A DNA stretch of 64,000 nt, taken from the NCBI RefSeq assembly GCF_004362865.1, contig NZ_SNYI01000002.1:772099-836098 (forward strand), read 5' to 3'. The position numbers were made by a program, and so were the translations under genes. Each line of letters starts with the position of its first letter. Position 1 is the stretch's first letter. Below the pieces are notes generated by a model. That model was given only the letters and a program-made list of their open reading frames with translations. It was not told where the DNA came from and did not search any database. Of this stretch, positions 17,439 to 24,039 are shown piece by piece. The stretch comes from Zeaxanthinibacter enoshimensis (GTDB taxonomy: Bacteria > Bacteroidota > Bacteroidia > Flavobacteriales > Flavobacteriaceae).

Positions 17439-17452
17439 GTAACTTGTGTTAC
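17439..17452. promoter_or_regulatory. Candidate CRP/FNR-family operator upstream of sqr
   Basis: The perfect dyad GTAACTTGTGTTAC fits the GTAAC-N4-GTTAC pattern described for HcpR-type CRP/FNR regulators in several phyla. Its centre lies about 40 bp upstream of a plausible sqr transcription start, the spacing used by class II activators. No such regulator is encoded nearby. Confidence 0.35.
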
Positions 17453-17682
17453 AGAGGAGACATCGGATTCGGTTAAAGCTTATTTATTATTCGAATCCAG
17501 GCATTAGAGCAACTCTGCAGGTCATGGATTTTTGAAAAACCCATTTCCAGGAGTACTCCTGCAGAAAAGGAAGCGGGATAATAATGCTAAACCGTGAAGG
17601 TATCGTTTAATCGCGCGCGGGAGTATGAGATTAATCTTCAGTTCCATACATTCTTTTTGGACAATAATTTAAAGAAAGGCTA

Positions 17683-17711
17683 TTGATAATAGAAAATCCT
17701 TTTTATATTTG
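17683..17711 (+). promoter_or_regulatory. Promoter of tRNA-Ser
   Basis: TTG at 17683-17685 and TATATTTG at 17704-17711, 18 bp apart; the mature tRNA begins 10 bp later. Confidence 0.7.
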
Positions 17712-17721
17712 CAGCCGCTAA

Positions 17722-17806
17722 GGAGGAATGGCAGAGTGGTCGAATGCGGCAGTCTTGAAAACTGTTGAGGGTCACACCTCCGGGGGTTCGAATCCCTCTT
17801 CCTCCG
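17722..17806 (+). tRNA. tRNA-Ser (TGA anticodon)
   Basis: An 85-base class II tRNA. Acceptor GGAGGAA pairs with TTCCTCC, discriminator G at 17806. The anticodon loop CTTGAAA gives anticodon TGA (Ser). A long variable arm (GAGGGTCACACCTC region) and T arm GGGGG-TTCGAAT-CCCTC follow, though the T-stem has minor wobble. CCA is not encoded. Confidence 0.96.
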
Positions 17807-17809
17807 CAT

Positions 17810-17841
17810 AAAAACCCTGGGTGTAAGCCAAGGGTTTTTTT
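17810..17841 (+). terminator. Terminator of tRNA-Ser
   Basis: An imperfect stem AAACCCTGG / CCAAGGGTTT (one bulge) with a T run. The T run is also the start of the left arm of the long palindrome that follows. Confidence 0.7.
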
Positions 17842-17912
17842 ATTCCCCAAGCGTACCGAGCTCGCTCGGTTAAGCGAAGGGGAATAAAAAAGACCACGAT
17901 GCGATAGCATCG
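17836..17912. repeat. Nested palindromes downstream of tRNA-Ser
   Basis: Outer arms TTTTTTATTCCCC (17836-17848) and GGGGAATAAAAAA (17879-17891) are perfect complements. Inside them a smaller hairpin is formed by ACCGAG and CTCGGT. A third hairpin CGATGC-GATA-GCATCG follows at 17897-17912. This can form a cruciform-like structure and marks the left border of the repeat region. Confidence 0.7.
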
Positions 17913-18078
17913 GGTTTTTAATGCAGAACCCCCTCCCGGGGATCGCGAGCGAAGCGAGTAATCCGCTATCTCAGTAAGCAGTTTGCAGTTTGCAGTGGGC
18001 AGTAGGCAGTCTAAGTTCGAAGTTCGAGGTTTGAAGTTCGAGGATCGCGGTTTGCAGTATGTAGTTCGAAATTCGAGG

Positions 18079-18093
18079 CCTGCCAATGGCAGG
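18079..18093. repeat. Short GC palindrome in repeat region 1
   Basis: CCTGCCAATGGCAGG, a perfect hairpin with a 3-base loop, sits between heptamers. It looks like a shortened form of the 38-bp palindromes at 18243 and 18430. Confidence 0.7.
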
Positions 18094-18464
18094 TAAATTC
18101 GAAGTTCGAAGTTCAAAGTTTGCAGTTTGCTGTTCGAGATATAAAGCATTACTACTACATTGTCACCCTGTCCCCTTTGTCATCTCTGTCACACTTTGTA
18201 ACTATGTACCTGTGTACCTAAGTAACGGTTCGAAGTTTGAGGCCTGCCAAAGGCCCGTCCGACCGGCACGGGCGGGCAGGTAAATTCGAAGTTCGAAGTT
18301 CAAAGTTTGCAGTTTGCTGTTCGAGATATAAAGCATTACTACTACATTGTCACCCTGTCCCCTTTGTCATCTCTGTCACACTTTGTAACTATGTACCTGT
18401 GTACCTAAGTAACGGTTCGAAGTTTGAGGCCTGCCAAAGGCCCGTCCGACCGGCACGGGCGGGC
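18091..18464 (+). repeat. Two 187-bp tandem units identical as read
   Basis: Bases 18091-18277 and 18278-18464 read as identical. A third copy begins at 18465 and matches for about 44 bases before diverging near the core. Each unit holds heptamers, the core, the 9- and 8-bp arrays and a 38-bp GC palindrome. Identity implies a recent duplication (or an assembly effect) compared with the degenerate neighbouring copies. Confidence 0.9.
18243..18280. repeat. 38-bp GC-rich palindrome, copy 1
   Basis: Arms CCTGCC / GGCAGG and GCCCGT / ACGGGC give a REP-like hairpin interrupting the heptamer run. A second identical copy is at 18430-18467. Confidence 0.75.
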
Positions 18465-18467
18465 AGG
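18430..18467. repeat. 38-bp GC-rich palindrome, copy 2
   Basis: Identical to 18243-18280, placed at the junction of the second and third 187-bp units. Confidence 0.75.
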
Positions 18468-18879
18468 TAAATTCGAAGTTCGAAGTTCAAAGTTTGCAGT
18501 TTGCTGTTTGAGATATAAAGAAATTTACTCCATCGTCACCCTGTCCCCTTTGTCACCTTTGTCACCCATTTAACGGTGTGACGGCGTGACGGCCTAACGG
18601 TGTCCCGGATTACCCGCCTGCAAGTTTTCTGCACTGAATTCATTTAACTTGAGCATGGGGCGGGGTTAAGAGCCCCGGTTTTCAGTAGGCAGTTTGCAGT
18701 GGGCAGTAGGCAGTCTAAGTTCGAAGTTCGAGGTTTGAAGTTCGAGGTTTGAAGTTCGAGGTTGGAGGTTCGAGGAATGTAGTTTGCAGTTCGCGGTTTG
18801 CAGTTTGCTGTTCGAGATATAAAGCAATACTATTCCATCGTCACCCTGTCCCCTTTGTCCCTCTTTGTAACTATGTACC

Positions 18880-18938
18880 CCGCCCGTACCAGACGGCACG
18901 TTCCTGCCCGACTACGTCATTCAGGCGGGCGGGCGGGC
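18880..18938. repeat. 59-bp GC-rich palindromic insert inside an 8-bp array
   Basis: It lies exactly between TATGTACC and TGTGTACC, two octamers that are adjacent in the sister copies. Its ends are complementary (CCGCCCG / CGGGCGG). This looks like insertion of a small palindromic element into a pre-existing array. Confidence 0.6.
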
Positions 18939-19223
18939 TGTGTACCTTTGTAACGGTTCGAAGTCTGAGGTTTGAAGTTCGATGTTCGAGGAATGTAGTT
19001 TGCAGTTCGCGGTTTGCAGTTCGCGGTTTGCAGTTTGTTGTTCAAGATATAAAGCAATACTATTCCATCGTCACCCTGTCCCCTTTGTCACCTCTGTCAC
19101 ACTTTGTAACTATGTAACTATGTACCTGTGTACCTATGTAACTATGAATCTAAGAACCAAAGTACCCATCCCAATACTATTTTTTATATCATCTTTGCAT
19201 GGTTAACACGATAAGACCACAGT

Positions 19224-19550
19224 ATGAATTGGTTGCTCCTGATCATCGCCGGATTATTTGAAGTTGCTTTTGCTTTTTGCCTTGGTAAGGCTAAAGAAAC
19301 TACGGGAAACGAGGCGAACTACTGGTACACTGGTTTTGTGCTTTGTCTTGCCATAAGCATGTACCTGCTAGTGAAAGTAACCCGGGAACTTCCCATCGGC
19401 ACCGCCTATGCCGTGTGGACAGGGATAGGTGCTGTAGGCACAGTTTTGATAGGAATATTGGTATTTAAAGAACCGGCCACCTTCTGGCGGGTATTCTTTA
19501 TTACTGCCCTGATCGGCTCTATTATCGGCCTGAAAATAGTTTCGGTTTAA
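19224..19550 (+). CDS. Small multidrug resistance family transporter (SugE/Gdx-like)
   Basis: A 108-residue four-helix membrane protein. The membrane-embedded glutamate of the family is E13 in IIAGLFEVAFAF; GTAYAVWTGIGAVGT is the second hallmark. SMR proteins work as antiparallel dimers exchanging protons for cations. The SugE/Gdx subgroup exports guanidinium, the EmrE subgroup quaternary amines; features such as AGLFEV with a following KAKE lean to SugE/Gdx, but this is not decisive. No guanidine riboswitch is recognisable upstream. The gene begins about 55 bp after the end of the repeat region; CATCTTTG at 19190-19197 is a near-consensus -10. Confidence 0.85.
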   Translation: MNWLLLIIAGLFEVAFAFCLGKAKETTGNEANYWYTGFVLCLAISMYLLVKVTRELPIGTAYAVWTGIGAVGTVLIGILVFKEPATFWRVFFITALIGSIIGLKIVSV

Positions 19551-19598
19551 AAAAGTTCTTACAATAAGGGAAGTGGGCCGGCATCCAGCTCCATATGA

Positions 19599-20063
19599 TC
19601 AGTATTCCTCTACCTTGGTATGGATCAGACGATCAAACCATTCCAGTTCAGGGTCACGTTCGTCTATTAGCTGGTTACCCACTATTTCAAAAGTAGCATT
19701 ACCCATGACCAGTTGCCCGTCATAGATATTCCAGGTACCCCTCTTTATAAATGCTTCGTTGCCGCAGGTATACCTGTATCCTTTGCTTACGGTATCTGTG
19801 CTGGTAACCAATTCTACCGCTATGGTTTCATAGGTACGGTCTTCCCTGATCACTGTGATCACTTCCAGGCATGGAAGGGCTTCCACCAGGTTGTAAAAAG
19901 CTACTCCGCCGTAATTGAATTCAGACGGATCATTAGATCTTAGCTCGGTTAAGCGGTAAGTTCCGTAGAGTCCGGAAAGTTCGTCCGCCTCTGGCGTTTC
20001 CTTGGAACAGGATACTGTCAAAAGAAGTGAAGCAAATAGCAGAAGTAGAGTACTGATCTTCAT
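19599..20063 (-). CDS. Hypothetical lipoprotein, possibly lipocalin-like
   Basis: A 154-residue protein with a clear lipoprotein signal (LLTVSC, Cys 19). The rest alternates short beta-type segments (GLYGTYRLTEL, GTWNIYDGQLVMG, ATFEIVGNQLI), which resembles the lipocalin-like lipoproteins frequent in Bacteroidota. Two further cysteines (in PCLEV and YTCGN) could pair. I cannot name a function. It stands alone, convergent with the SMR gene. Confidence 0.7.
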   Translation of the reverse strand: MKISTLLLLFASLLLTVSCSKETPEADELSGLYGTYRLTELRSNDPSEFNYGGVAFYNLVEALPCLEVITVIREDRTYETIAVELVTSTDTVSKGYRYTCGNEAFIKRGTWNIYDGQLVMGNATFEIVGNQLIDERDPELEWFDRLIHTKVEEY

Positions 20064-20208
20064 CGTCCGGGGGTTTATAGGAAATAACTCACAAATAAAA
20101 CTAACAAAAAATAGAAAGTCATCGTCCTGATGTAGCTATTAATCGATGAAATGCAACCACATTTTAGGATAATCTCGATGAACGACAATCATAATCTTAT
20201 TCAAGCCG

Positions 20209-20216
20209 TATTTTTG
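20209..20216 (+). promoter_or_regulatory. -10 element abutting the start codon of the TauE/SafE gene
   Basis: TATTTTTG at 20209-20216 fits TAnnTTTG; the ATG is at 20221. A start of transcription at the usual distance would fall on or next to the ATG, giving a leaderless mRNA. The upstream -33 box is weak. Confidence 0.5.
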
Positions 20217-20220
20217 CCAC

Positions 20221-20979
20221 ATGGAAGAATGGTACCATTACCCCTTATTGATCGCTGTTGGCTTTGTTGTAGGGTTTATCAATACTGTTGCCGGCGGTGG
20301 TTCCCTGCTCTCCTTACCCGTGCTTATATTCCTGGGACTACCTCCTGCCGTGGCAAACGGTACCAACAGGGTGGCGGTTATTATCCAGACCGCTATGGGC
20401 GTAGCAGGCTTTAAAAGCAAGGGGGTGTCCACCTATCCCTTTAATGTTTACCTGGGAATTGCTGCCCTGCTGGGTTCCCTCATCGGGGCATACATGGCAG
20501 TGGATGTTAAGGGCGAGACCTTTAACCGCATCCTTGCGGTTGTTATGGTCATCGTGGTCTTAATCATTATCTTTAAACCCAGGATAAGGATAGAGGATTT
20601 ACAGGAGCGACTAAGTGGTAAATATTTCTGGATAGCGATTGCATCCTTTTTCTTTATCGGTATCTATGGCGGATTTATCAATGCCGGGATCGGTTTTATC
20701 ATAATCCTTTTCCTGCACTTTATAAATCGCCTATCCCTGGTGAAAGCCAACGCAACCAAGGTGGCTGTCGTGTGCATCTATACCCTCGGTGCGTTGATGG
20801 TCTTCGCCTGGAATGAAAAAGTGGTCTGGCAGGTAGGGCTGGTTCTTGCTGTAGGTAATGGGCTGGGGGCCTGGGTGTCCAGTAGGGTATCGGTAAATAA
20901 GGGAGATGGTTTTATTAAAACATTTTTAGTCGTTATGGTTGTCATTATGGCTGTAAAACTTTGGTTCTTTAATTCGTAA
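20221..20979 (+). CDS. TauE/SafE-family membrane permease
   Basis: A 252-residue protein with about eight membrane segments. It contains both family halves: GFINTVAGGGSLLSLPVL near the N terminus, and a repeat-like FINAGIGFIIILFLHF in the second half. The family includes exporters and importers of sulfite, sulfonates and other organic anions. It is 4 bp from a nitroreductase gene; that pairing gives no clear substrate. Confidence 0.85.
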   Translation: MEEWYHYPLLIAVGFVVGFINTVAGGGSLLSLPVLIFLGLPPAVANGTNRVAVIIQTAMGVAGFKSKGVSTYPFNVYLGIAALLGSLIGAYMAVDVKGETFNRILAVVMVIVVLIIIFKPRIRIEDLQERLSGKYFWIAIASFFFIGIYGGFINAGIGFIIILFLHFINRLSLVKANATKVAVVCIYTLGALMVFAWNEKVVWQVGLVLAVGNGLGAWVSSRVSVNKGDGFIKTFLVVMVVIMAVKLWFFNS

Positions 20980-20983
20980 TTGC

Positions 20984-21628
20984 ATGGAGGAGTTTATAAA
21001 AAATTTGGAATGGCGCTACGCGGTTAAAAAATTTGATGAAAAGAGAATGCTGCCGGATAACGATATCGCTGTCCTGAAAAAATCATTTAACCTGACTGCC
21101 ACTTCCTTTGGTTTGCAACCGATCCGCCTGGTTGTTGTAAGTGATAAGGAGCTGCAGCAGAAATTATTGCCTTTATCCTACGGGCAGAAACAGGTTGCAC
21201 AGGCATCCCATGTCCTGGTTCTCTGCATTGAAAAAGAGATTACGCCGGACTATATCAGCGCTTATTTTAAAACCATCAAGCAGGTAAGGGGAACCAGTGA
21301 TGAGATCCTGGAGCCATATAAGGAACAGATGCTGGCCACCTTTGCCGGATGGGACCAGAAACAAGTGGAGGAGTGGGCCAGGAACCAGGCCTATTTGGCT
21401 CTGGGGAACCTTCTTACCATTTGTGCTTTCCGTAAAATTGATTCCTGCCCCATGGAAGGATTTTTACCTTCCGGATACGATGAACTCCTCGGTCTTGATA
21501 AAAGAGGGTTGTCCTCTGTACTTGTCTTGCCTGTGGGGTACAGGGCGGAGGATGATATGTTCTCAGGATTCAAGAAGGTCAGGCGATCCATGGATAAGAC
21601 CATCATCCATATTCCCGACCCATCGTAA
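20984..21628 (+). CDS. Nitroreductase-family NAD(P)H oxidoreductase
   Basis: A 214-residue FMN enzyme of the NfsB/nitroreductase fold. EWRYAVKKFD at the N terminus binds FMN phosphate; SFGLQPIRLVVV and CPMEGF are further family positions. Such enzymes reduce nitro compounds and quinones by two electrons; the natural substrate is unknown. It probably shares a transcript with the permease before it (4-bp gap). Confidence 0.88.
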   Translation: MEEFIKNLEWRYAVKKFDEKRMLPDNDIAVLKKSFNLTATSFGLQPIRLVVVSDKELQQKLLPLSYGQKQVAQASHVLVLCIEKEITPDYISAYFKTIKQVRGTSDEILEPYKEQMLATFAGWDQKQVEEWARNQAYLALGNLLTICAFRKIDSCPMEGFLPSGYDELLGLDKRGLSSVLVLPVGYRAEDDMFSGFKKVRRSMDKTIIHIPDPS

Positions 21629-21682
21629 CCTGTCACCACCTGAACTAATATTTAATCGAAAGTTTTTTTAATTTTTATATGT

Positions 21683-22876
21683 ATGCCCGGATTCGAATTG
21701 TTTGGAGATAATGAACGGAAAGAGGTACAGGATGTATTATCCACAGGGGTACTGATGCGTTATGGTTTTGATGGTATGAGGCAAGGGCATTGGAAGGCCA
21801 GGGAACTGGAGCATGCCCTGGCACAGAGAATGCAAACTGCCCATGCCCAGCTACTAAGCAGTGGTACAGCCGCGCTGACCGTAGCTATGGCCAGTGCCGG
21901 GATTGGAGCAGGGGACGAGGTGATCTTGCCGACATTCACCTTCGTTGCCAGTTTTGAAGCTGTATTGGCCCTTGGTGCGATACCTGTGCTGGTGGATATC
22001 GATGATACCCTTACGCTTGATCCCCGGGCGGTAGAAAATGCCATCACCAACAAGACCAGGGTGGTAATGCCGGTTCATATGTGTGGTTCTATGGCAGATC
22101 TCCAGGCGCTTAGATCGATCTGTGACAAACACCGGTTACTCTTGGTCGAAGACGCCTGCCAGGCAATAGGAGGAACTTACCAGGGTAAACCCCTGGGTAG
22201 TTATGGTGACCTGGGGTGTTTTTCATTTGATTATGTAAAAACGATTACCTGTGGGGAAGGCGGGGCATTGATCACGAACAATGAGACTTTTTACAGGAAC
22301 GCAGATCATTATTCCGATCACGGACATGACCATGTGGGGAATGATCGCGGGGCTGAATCACATCCGTTCCTGGGATACAATTACAGGATATCCGAAATGA
22401 ATGCTGCCGTGGGAATAGCTCAATTGGCCCGGCTGGATGATTTCCTTGCAATACAGGAAAAGCATTATTCCATTATGCGCAATGCACTCGAAAGTATTCC
22501 CGGTATCTCGTTCCGCCGTGTCCCCGAAGGAGGTGTGGAAAATTATTCCTTTTTAAATTTTTACCTGCCCAATGAACAGGCTGCCCGCGAGGCACATGCT
22601 GCGCTAGGTCCTGCAGGGGTTGATGCCTGTTTCTACTGGTATGACAATAACTGGCATTACCACCGGAAATGGGATCATCTTAAGCAATTGAAAAGTTTAG
22701 GAAACCTGAATTCTGAAATCCGTGAGAGGCTGAGGAACATGCCGGATGCCAGGTTCACAGCTTCCGATCATTGGATGGGCAGAACGATCTCAAGTTTAGT
22801 TAAACTGGGCTGGTCCGAGCAGGAAGTTCATAAGAGAGCTACAACGATGGCCGAGGTCCTGAAGCAGTACTGCTAG
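21683..22876 (+). CDS. DegT/DnrJ/EryC1/StrS-family PLP aminotransferase
   Basis: A 397-residue sugar-aminotransferase-type enzyme. The PLP lysine lies in FSFDYVKTITCGEGGAL; LPTFTFVASFEAV and VEDACQAIGG are further family motifs, with DAC the pyridine-contact region. Relatives transfer amino groups to keto-sugars for surface glycans and cofactors. No glycan genes are adjacent, so the substrate is open. It converges on ribB with a 4-bp overlap. Confidence 0.88.
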   Translation: MPGFELFGDNERKEVQDVLSTGVLMRYGFDGMRQGHWKARELEHALAQRMQTAHAQLLSSGTAALTVAMASAGIGAGDEVILPTFTFVASFEAVLALGAIPVLVDIDDTLTLDPRAVENAITNKTRVVMPVHMCGSMADLQALRSICDKHRLLLVEDACQAIGGTYQGKPLGSYGDLGCFSFDYVKTITCGEGGALITNNETFYRNADHYSDHGHDHVGNDRGAESHPFLGYNYRISEMNAAVGIAQLARLDDFLAIQEKHYSIMRNALESIPGISFRRVPEGGVENYSFLNFYLPNEQAAREAHAALGPAGVDACFYWYDNNWHYHRKWDHLKQLKSLGNLNSEIRERLRNMPDARFTASDHWMGRTISSLVKLGWSEQEVHKRATTMAEVLKQYC

Positions 22877-24039
22877 TATGGCACGTAATCCACGATCTCC
22901 AGGCCGTACCCGACTATACCGACTCTCTTGGATTGGGTAGTGTTGGTCATGATCCTCATCTTGCTGATGTGCAGGTCGTGCAGGATCTGGGCACCAATAC
23001 CGAAATCCTTACTGTCCATTTCAATTTTAGGAGCTTTCATGATGCCGTTTTCCTGGTTCTCTTTCAGTCCCCGGATACGCTTCAGCAAATTGAAGGACTC
23101 ACTCTGCTGGTTAATGAATACGATCACTCCACGCCCTTCTTCATTCAGCGCCTGGAACATATCGTCCAGTTTCTTGTCCGCGTTGTTTGTTAGGGTACCG
23201 AGGATATCATTATTGACCAGGGTAGAATTGATACGGGTCAGTACCGCCTCGCCGGGTGTCCAGCTGCCTTTGGTCAATGCCAGGTGAACCTGGTCGTTGG
23301 TAGTTTGCTGGTAAGCGTGCAAAGTATATTCTCCGAACCGGGTATTCACCTGGAAAGATTCCTTCTTGACAATAAGGCTGTCATACCGCATGCGGTATGC
23401 CACCAGGTCTTCAATAGAGACCAGTTTAAGATCAAATTTTTTAGCTACTTCCACCAAGTGAGGTAACCTCGCCATAGTGCCATCTTCGTTCAGGATCTCT
23501 ACCAGGATTCCGGCCGGCTCAAAGCCTGCCAGGCGTGCAAAATCTACCGCGGCTTCGGTATGTCCTGTCCTCCTGAGAACTCCCCCGTTCCTTGCCCTTA
23601 ATGGAAAGATATGTCCGGGTCTTCCCAGGTCGTGCGGCTTGGTTCTTTTATCAACAAGTGACTTAATGGTCTTAGCCCGGTCATGTACAGATATACCTGT
23701 GGTACAACCCTGGCCGATCAGGTCTACGGAAACAGTGAACTGGGTGTGGTGCAATACAGTGTTATTTTCCACCATCATATTCAGCTCCAGTTCAGCACAA
23801 CGCTTTTCCGTGAGGGGCGCGCAAATTAGTCCACGGCCATGGGTGGCCATGAAGTTGATCATTTCAGGGGTTACGCTTTCCGCTGCAGCGATAAAATCGC
23901 CCTCGTTCTCGCGGTTTTCATCATCCACGACAATGATCACCTTCCCCTGCCTGATATCCTCTATCGCCTCCTCGATAGTATTCAGTACTATCTTTCCTTC
24001 CTTGCTGCTGATCACGCTGTCTTTTTTTTCTTTTTCCAT
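22873..24039 (-). CDS. ribB: 3,4-dihydroxy-2-butanone 4-phosphate synthase with degenerate GTP cyclohydrolase II domain (RibBX-like)
   Basis: A 388-residue two-domain protein. Residues about 15-215 are an intact RibB: DDENRENEGDFIAAAE, HGRGLICAPL, TGISVHDRA and HTEAAVDFA. It makes the four-carbon precursor of riboflavin from ribulose 5-phosphate. Residues about 220-388 match the GTP cyclohydrolase II fold. However, the zinc-binding cysteines are missing (the segment reads NNDILGTLTNNADKKL where RibA has C-x10-C-x-C) and the catalytic loop reads EEGRGVIVF rather than QEGRGIGL. A separate active RibA is therefore expected elsewhere. Its 5' end overlaps lptFG by 28 bp. Confidence 0.9.
   Translation of the reverse strand: MEKEKKDSVISSKEGKIVLNTIEEAIEDIRQGKVIIVVDDENRENEGDFIAAAESVTPEMINFMATHGRGLICAPLTEKRCAELELNMMVENNTVLHHTQFTVSVDLIGQGCTTGISVHDRAKTIKSLVDKRTKPHDLGRPGHIFPLRARNGGVLRRTGHTEAAVDFARLAGFEPAGILVEILNEDGTMARLPHLVEVAKKFDLKLVSIEDLVAYRMRYDSLIVKKESFQVNTRFGEYTLHAYQQTTNDQVHLALTKGSWTPGEAVLTRINSTLVNNDILGTLTNNADKKLDDMFQALNEEGRGVIVFINQQSESFNLLKRIRGLKENQENGIMKAPKIEMDSKDFGIGAQILHDLHISKMRIMTNTTQSKRVGIVGYGLEIVDYVPY

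Larger units (their letters stand above)
17385..17721. promoter_or_regulatory. Intergenic region between sqr and tRNA-Ser, with promoters and dyads
   Basis: A 337-bp stretch. On the minus strand TATTTTTA (17409-17416) is a candidate -10 for sqr. Upstream of it are two overlapping dyads, CTGTC-C-GACAG (17429-17439) and GTAAC-TTGT-GTTAC (17439-17452). On the plus strand the tRNA-Ser promoter occupies the right end. The middle (about 17465-17680) has an inverted repeat GGATTCG / CGAATCC but nothing else I can name. Confidence 0.45.
17972..19170 (+). repeat. Composite 7/9/8-bp repeat element, region 1 (five cores)
   Basis: Non-coding. Five times a run of degenerate heptamers (TTYGARG units, then TTYGCRG units) leads into a conserved core, GAGATATAAAG with flanking bases, at about 18135, 18322, 18509, 18813 and 19044 (AAGATATAAAG in the last). 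Each core is followed by ATCGTCACCCTGTCCC or a close variant. Next come 9-bp units like CTTTGTCAC and, in most copies, 8-bp units like TATGTACC or TGTGTACC; one copy instead continues into 8-bp units like GGCGTGAC. One array at 18679-18810 reads as about 18 heptamers in nearly unbroken phase. Open frames here are low-complexity artefacts. The same element lies in inverted orientation at 47438-47823. Confidence 0.9.

Noticed and set aside
17680-18149. Minus-strand open frames with RGIRTPG and EEGFEPP segments
   Set aside because: These are the well-known false proteins read from the antisense strand of tRNA-Ser; they overlap the tRNA and the repeats.
17972-19170. CRISPR array
   Set aside because: Units are 7-9 bp without unique spacers, and no cas genes are present.
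18086-19206. Several open frames of 60-122 codons in repeat region 1
   Set aside because: Their sequences (SKFEVRSS..., RYKALLLH...) are translations of 7- and 8-bp arrays and change frame from copy to copy.
19100-19223. Guanidine riboswitch before the SMR gene
   Set aside because: The upstream sequence is repeat array and a short spacer without the conserved guanidine motifs.
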